22,742 nucleotides of DNA from a virus, in the IMG/VR virus record IMGVR_UViG_3300034418_008765, positions 1-22,742 of that record. The stretch is one strand, 5' to 3'. Position numbers and translations under genes: made by a program. The notes beneath the pieces are model-generated. The model was given only the letters and a program-made list of their open reading frames with translations, was not told the DNA's origin and made no database searches. Below are positions 19,645-22,742 of the stretch, piece by piece (position 1 is the first letter of the stretch; each line of letters starts with the position of its first letter).

Positions 19645-20647
19645 TGACTGGCTTAAACGAGATCGCTTTGTCTTTGTGGGTTGGTCTGGACTCCTTCTTT
19701 TTCCCACTGCTTATTTGGCAATTGGTGGCTGGCTTACTGGCACGTCGTTTGTTACAAGTTGGTATACACATGGGTTAGCCAGTTCATATTTGGAGGGAGC
19801 TAACTTTTTAACGGCCGCAGTCAGTACCCCTGCTGACGCTATGGGTCATTCTCTTCTTCTACTTTGGGGTCCTGAGTCTCAGGGAGATTTCGTCAGGTGG
19901 TGTCAACTTGGGGGACTCTGGAATTTTGTGGCACTCCACGGAGCCTTTGCTCTCATAGGTTTCATGTTACGTCAATTCGAAATTGCTCGTCTCGTCGGTA
20001 TTCGTCCCTATAATGCGATTGCTTTTTCAGGTCCTATTGCCGTATTTGTTAGTGTATTCCTCATCTACCCTCTCGGACAATCCAGTTGGTTCTTTGCGCC
20101 GTCCTTTGGTGTTGCGGCGATATTCAGATTTTTGCTGTTCCTCCAAGGCTTTCACAATTGGACACTCAACCCGTTCCATATGATGGGTGTTGCTGGTATA
20201 CTTGGAGGGGCACTCCTATCAGCAATTCATGGAGTGACTGTAGAGAATACGTTGTATCAAGATGGTGAACAAGCAAACACTTTCAAGGCATTTGACTCTA
20301 CCCAAGAGGAAGAGACTTATTCAATGGTTACGGCTAATCGTTTTTGGTCTCAAATCTTTGGTATTGCATTCTCCAATAAAAGATTCCTACATTTTCTGAT
20401 GCTTTTCGTGCCTGTCACAGGTCTCTGGATGTCATCTATTGGTATCATTGGATTGGCATTTAATTTGAGGTCTTATGAATTTGTGAGTCAAGAAATCCGT
20501 GCTGCTGAAGATCCTGAATATGAGACATTTACAACAAAGAACATACTTCTCAATGAAGGAATCCGTGCTTGGATGGCTCCAGTAGATCAGCCAGGAGAGC
20601 GTTTTGTCTTTCCTGATGAGGTTTTGCCGCGTGGTAATGCCCTCTAA
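19592..20647 (+). CDS. psbD: Photosystem II D2 protein
   Basis: A full-length D2 of 351 residues. It carries the [16 protein letters not shown] opening, the Tyr in VFLIYPLGQ (residue 159, equivalent to Tyr160, YD, in D2 numbering), the His ligands in [14 protein letters not shown] and in SAIHG, and the EDPEYETF and [10 protein letters not shown]-terminal blocks. The N-terminus before RGW is phage-specific (MVASTMTPP). AAGGA at about 19576-19580 is the ribosome-binding site. It pairs with D1 in the reaction centre; carrying both genes is typical of Synechococcus myoviruses. Codon use is less C-biased than in psbA. Confidence 0.99.
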   Translation: MVASTMTPPRRGWFDVLDDWLKRDRFVFVGWSGLLLFPTAYLAIGGWLTGTSFVTSWYTHGLASSYLEGANFLTAAVSTPADAMGHSLLLLWGPESQGDFVRWCQLGGLWNFVALHGAFALIGFMLRQFEIARLVGIRPYNAIAFSGPIAVFVSVFLIYPLGQSSWFFAPSFGVAAIFRFLLFLQGFHNWTLNPFHMMGVAGILGGALLSAIHGVTVENTLYQDGEQANTFKAFDSTQEEETYSMVTANRFWSQIFGIAFSNKRFLHFLMLFVPVTGLWMSSIGIIGLAFNLRSYEFVSQEIRAAEDPEYETFTTKNILLNEGIRAWMAPVDQPGERFVFPDEVLPRGNAL

Positions 20648-20655
20648 ATAATAAT

Positions 20656-20747
20656 GCTTGTTTGTGGTTATTCAAGCAAACGAAGGGGTCCATAAGACCC
20701 CTTTTTTAATGTAAACTTGTATAAATAACTATAACCACAAACAAAGC
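20656..20747 (+). promoter_or_regulatory. Long inverted repeat enclosing terminator and late promoter
   Basis: TTGTTTGTGGTTAT (20658-20671) and ATAACCACAAACAA (20731-20744) are a perfect 14-bp inverted repeat, extendable by a GC/GC pair around one bulged A (20656-20657 with 20746-20747). The 3' arm ends two bases before the endonuclease ATG at 20750. Between the arms lie the psbD terminator and a perfect late promoter TATAAATA (20720-20727). A late transcript would start near 20733 and lack the 5' arm, whereas RNA reading through from psbD would fold over the leader. Confidence 0.78.
20683..20707 (+). terminator. psbD terminator
   Basis: An 8-bp stem AAGGGGTC/GACCCCTT (20683-20690, 20696-20703) with loop CATAA and a T tract to 20707. 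It lies in the loop of a larger inverted repeat (20656-20747). Confidence 0.9.
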
Positions 20748-20749
20748 AG

Positions 20750-21382
20750 ATGGAATACTACACTTACGCATATTTGCGTGAAGACGGCACACCTTATTAC
20801 ATTGGTAAAGGTAGGGGAAATAGAATAAATCGTAAACATAGAAGGCGCAATACAAAACATTTTAGTCCTCCAAAAGATAAAAATAGAATCATTTTTCTAA
20901 AACAAAACATTACAGAAGAGGAAGCATTTAAACACGAAAAATATATGATTTTTGTGTTTGGTAGAAAAGATTTAGGGACAGGTATTCTTCGTAATATGAG
21001 TGATGGTGGAGAAGGATCTTCTGGATTTGTTATGAGTGAAGAAGCAAAAAGAAAATTGAGTATTTCTCATACTGGAAAAACTAAATCACTTGAAACCAGA
21101 ATAAAAATGAGTGCTGCCAGTAAAGGTAGGAACATTGGAAGAAAGCATTCTGAAGAAGATAAGATAAAAATGAGAGGGAATACTGAAGAAAAATGTATTC
21201 ATTCTAAAACTTATAGAATAACTTTTAATAATGGTTATGTAATTGAAAGGAATAGTGTATATCGTTGGGCAAAGAGTGAAGGATATAGTCCACACCACAT
21301 ATATGCTATGGCATCTGGCAAAAGAAATAAACATAAAGATATTGTATCTGTGGAAAAAGTAGAAAATCTGGAAGCACTATAA
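20750..21382 (+). CDS. GIY-YIG homing endonuclease, second copy
   Basis: A 210-residue protein with the same plan as the endonuclease at 1322-1819. A YTYAYL strand leads to TPYYIGKGRGNR (GIY-YIG motif, about residues 15-26), then NITEEEAFKHEKYMIFVFGRK, which is nearly the same in both, and the DGGEGSSG end of the catalytic domain. NUMOD3-like segments (HTGKTKSLETRIKMS, then GRNIGRKHSEEDK) and a C-terminal helix-turn-helix-like part (about 155-195, with VYRWAKSEGYSPHHI) would read the DNA target. It has no intron. Placed directly after psbD, it may cut psbD or its flank in competing phages. Its leader holds the hairpin-late-promoter element at 20656-20747. Confidence 0.92.
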   Translation: MEYYTYAYLREDGTPYYIGKGRGNRINRKHRRRNTKHFSPPKDKNRIIFLKQNITEEEAFKHEKYMIFVFGRKDLGTGILRNMSDGGEGSSGFVMSEEAKRKLSISHTGKTKSLETRIKMSAASKGRNIGRKHSEEDKIKMRGNTEEKCIHSKTYRITFNNGYVIERNSVYRWAKSEGYSPHHIYAMASGKRNKHKDIVSVEKVENLEAL

Positions 21383-21434
21383 CTTTTAATAAGCATTTCT
21401 CTTATTAAAGGAAACCCACTAAACCTTTAATAAG
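21383..21434 (+). repeat. Three-arm repeat able to form alternative hairpins
   Basis: CTTTTAATAAG (21383-21393), CTTATTAAAGG (21401-21411) and CCTTTAATAAG (21424-21434). The middle arm can pair with the first (one G-T wobble) or perfectly with the third over 11 bp, so the two hairpins exclude each other. The segment follows the endonuclease stop directly. Confidence 0.6.
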
Positions 21435-21489
21435 ACCACTTCCCAAACCGTCCACCATCTGACTTATAGGACACCAGATGCCCTATAAT
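21433..21489 (+). promoter_or_regulatory. First copy of the AGACCACTTCC cassette with -10 box
   Basis: AGACCACTTCC followed by a diverged CAAACCGTC matches the start of the two cassettes at 21789 and 22541. Here the hairpin is CATCTG/CAGATG (21455-21479 region) without a T tract, and a perfect TATAAT lies at 21484-21489, 24 bases before the next start. The best -35 candidate (CTGACT) is 19 bp upstream and weak. Confidence 0.5.
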
Positions 21490-21512
21490 ACATTCATAAG
21501 CAAACAACTCCA

Positions 21513-21856
21513 ATGAAGGACAAAGACCTTAGGATTCAAGAACTTGAGGAAGAAAACAAACGACTTAAAAAACTATTGGAATCACGAACATTATCAAACT
21601 TTGTAGAGAAATATTTATCGACAGCAGAAGACTTTCCCATAGTTACCATGGCTGTTACACAGGTGCTGGTCTTTGGGGTGGATCTGATCTTGAGTTTGCT
21701 ATTCTTGAGAATGCTAATCTTGAGTGTGCCAATCTGAAGGGTGCTGATCTTGAAGGTGCTGATGTAATTAATACCATTCTTGATAATAAGACCACTCCCA
21801 CAACTGTCACAGCACTCCTTGACTGGGTGCTTTTTTATTGTATGATACTCTTGTAA
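21513..21856 (+). pseudogene. Frameshifted pentapeptide-repeat gene
   Basis: The frame from ATG 21513 encodes 74 residues: a charged coiled coil (LEEENKRLKKLLE, about 11-23) and then a hydrophobic tail that looks non-native. In the -1 frame, from about 21650, the sequence encodes consecutive A(D/N)Lxx pentapeptide repeats (for example ANLECANLKGADLEGADV). Pentapeptide repeats form a right-handed beta-helix; coiled coil plus such a helix is a plausible original protein. The -1 frame is closed upstream by TAA at 21566-21568, so the shift must fall between there and 21650. The shifted frame runs through the downstream cassette to 21856, suggesting that the true stop is also lost. A decayed gene is most likely; programmed frameshifting is possible but no good slippery heptamer is seen. 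Confidence 0.6.
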
Positions 21857-21868
21857 TCAATCAAACTA
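21789..21868 (+). repeat. Intergenic terminator-promoter cassette, copy 2
   Basis: This 80-base segment is a near-duplicate of 22541-22622. It contains a terminator (GCACTC/GGGTGC, 21812-21830, six T's to 21836) whose 7-base loop includes the -35-like TTGACT (21819-21824); TATGAT (21841-21846) follows after 16 bp. It ends directly before the ATG at 21869. Confidence 0.8.
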
Positions 21869-22180
21869 ATGACTGAACAAATCACACTCGAAGAGGCACT
21901 TCAACTCGTCACGTTTGAACAGACCTATGACGGTCAATGGTTCATCCTCAATGTCTGTGGCAATGTCGGCAATATCGATGGCAATGTCTGTGGCAATGTC
22001 AATGGCAACGTCTGGGGCAGTGTCAAAGGTAATGTTGATGGCACTATCCGGGGCACCATCAACGGTAAGGAGTGGACTTATGTCGTCGAGACACCCAAAC
22101 ACAGACTGAAGCGTCTAATCGAAGAAGGTGCTGCCACCGAGAAACTCATCAAAGCATTTAACCGACTGGAGGAAAACTGA
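21869..22180 (+). CDS. Tetrapeptide-repeat protein (103 aa)
   Basis: Residues 28-66 consist of ten consecutive four-residue units of the form [NST]-[VI]-x-G (for example NVCG, NIDG, NVWG, SVKG, TIRG), with one unit shortened to three residues. In DNA this is a 12-base period (21950-22066). Such regular Val/Ile and Gly spacing suggests a narrow beta-solenoid or stacked turns. Before it is a soluble acidic N-terminus; after it come a Trp-Thr-Tyr strand and a charged helix (about residues 76-103). The four-residue period differs from pentapeptide (five) and hexapeptide (six) repeat folds. Function is unknown; it lies after a host-type promoter among early-type genes. Confidence 0.8.
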   Translation: MTEQITLEEALQLVTFEQTYDGQWFILNVCGNVGNIDGNVCGNVNGNVWGSVKGNVDGTIRGTINGKEWTYVVETPKHRLKRLIEEGAATEKLIKAFNRLEEN

Positions 22181-22182
22181 TT

Positions 22183-22542
22183 ATGTCTCTTGATATTTGG
22201 TTGGGAATGGACGTTGACACTGGTGGTGAAGAACCTTATTTCCTTGAATTATTTGATGCTAATATCACTCATAATTTAGGAGAAATGGCAGATAAGGCAG
22301 GAATTTACACTGTTTTATGGAGACCAGAGGAACTTCTTGACTGGGAGGCAAACCCGACTGCTGGTATGCTAATTGATCCTCTTGAGGAGGGGTTGGAGAA
22401 ACTAAAATCCAATCCCGACCATTTCAAGAAGTTTGACTCTCCTAATGGTTGGGGAGTTTATGACCACTTTGTCCCTTTTGTTGAGAAAGTATTGGATGCC
22501 TGTAAGAAGTATCCAAAGGCAACTGTGTTCACCAGTCGTTAG
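22183..22542 (+). CDS. Conserved-looking phage protein of unknown function (119 aa)
   Basis: A soluble acidic protein. It opens with SLDIWLGMDVDTGGEEP and LFDANITHNLGEMADKAGIY, a distinctive block I associate with a small protein family seen in phages and bacteria but without known activity. A Trp-rich middle (LWRPEELLDW) and a C-terminal helix with Cys follow (YDHFVPFVEKVLDACKKYP). GGAGG at about 22168-22172 is a good ribosome-binding site. Its TAG stop overlaps the first base of the next cassette copy. It is co-transcribed with the tetrapeptide-repeat gene two bases upstream. Confidence 0.8.
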   Translation: MSLDIWLGMDVDTGGEEPYFLELFDANITHNLGEMADKAGIYTVLWRPEELLDWEANPTAGMLIDPLEEGLEKLKSNPDHFKKFDSPNGWGVYDHFVPFVEKVLDACKKYPKATVFTSR

Positions 22543-22622
22543 ACCACTTCCACAACCGTCACAGCACTCTTTTACGGGGGTGCTTTTTTTATTGTATAAT
22601 ACTTTTATAGTCAATCCAAACT
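22541..22622 (+). repeat. Intergenic terminator-promoter cassette, copy 3
   Basis: This 82-base segment matches 21789-21868 over nearly its whole length. It contains a terminator stem GCACTC/GGGTGC (22564-22569, 22578-22583), seven T's (22584-22590) and a perfect TATAAT (22595-22600). The -35 candidate TTTACG (22571-22576) is again in the loop, 18 bp upstream, but is weaker than in copy 2. Confidence 0.82.
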
Positions 22623-22637
22623 GAATGGAGTAGCATA

Positions 22638-22742
22638 ATGGGTATGTTCGACTATGTGAGGAGTTCTTATCCTCTGGGTGAAGAGTTTTCTGGTGTATGT
22701 CAAACAAAAGACATTGAAGATGGTATTGGTGGCACAATGTCT
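22638..22742 (+). CDS. Small phage protein, 3' end outside window
   Basis: The first 35 codons of a gene that runs off the window. GGAG at 22627-22630 is seven bases before the ATG. The visible N-terminus (MGMFDYVRSSYPLGEEF, then CQTKDIEDGIGG) resembles a family of small phage proteins that start MGMFDYV, of unknown function. It is driven by the cassette promoter at 22595-22600. Confidence 0.78.
   Translation, partial: MGMFDYVRSSYPLGEEFSGVCQTKDIEDGIGGTMS

Noticed and set aside
21950-22066. 12-base periodic repeat as a CRISPR or iteron array
   Set aside because: The period is in frame, units vary at the third amino acid, and no spacer-like unique segments occur; it is coding repeat.

Overview
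The window is a stretch of a T4-like cyanophage genome (a myovirus of marine Synechococcus or, less likely, Prochlorococcus). The evidence is intact psbA and psbD photosystem II genes, two high-light-inducible (hli) genes, a phosphate-binding pstS gene with a Pho-box-like upstream region, repeated T4-type late promoters (TATAAATA), three homing-type endonuclease genes, a phage tRNA, short leaders and tightly packed AT-rich genes. psbD beside psbA points to a Synechococcus-infecting phage. No gene-free stretch exceeds 300 bases; the longest (11887-12118 and 18092-18358) are regulatory.

Layout. 1-1262: the 3' end of an HNH endonuclease gene running into a tRNA with a CAT anticodon, then a near-consensus sigma-70 promoter with an internal inverted repeat and three small genes of unknown function. 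1279-1982: a GIY-YIG endonuclease whose start follows a hairpin with a late promoter inside it, then what looks like a gene remnant or a structured RNA. 2022-11386: twelve co-directional genes, eight of eleven junctions being ATGA overlaps, encoding two nucleotide-sugar epimerases, seven recognisable glycosyltransferases plus a DUF616 protein, and two methyltransferases. 11409-11944: a small secreted beta-barrel-like protein with a structured leader. 11998-13105: pstS. 13125-13698: hli genes with two microproteins. 13740-15957: a late cluster of small membrane proteins, a staphylococcal-type nuclease and a proline-rich, probably structural protein. 15851-17525: a three-gene minus-strand module of secreted proteins. 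17664-20647: two small genes, psbA and psbD. 20656-21382: a second GIY-YIG endonuclease with the same leader architecture as the first. 21383-22742: small early-type genes separated by a repeated terminator-promoter cassette, one of them a frameshifted pentapeptide-repeat gene and one encoding a tetrapeptide-repeat protein.

How the parts fit. psbA, psbD and hli would maintain photosystem II during infection; pstS would raise phosphate uptake under host PhoB control; the glycan operon would make and attach GDP- and UDP-derived sugars, O-methylated in places, either to virions or to the host surface. Regulation is very compact: terminators are fused to the next promoter, in several cases with the -35 hexamer inside the terminator loop, and late promoters sit at a fixed 30 nt from three start codons. 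The two endonuclease genes appear to use a T4 I-TevI-like switch, in which early readthrough RNA hides the start region in a hairpin while late RNA begins inside the hairpin and escapes it.
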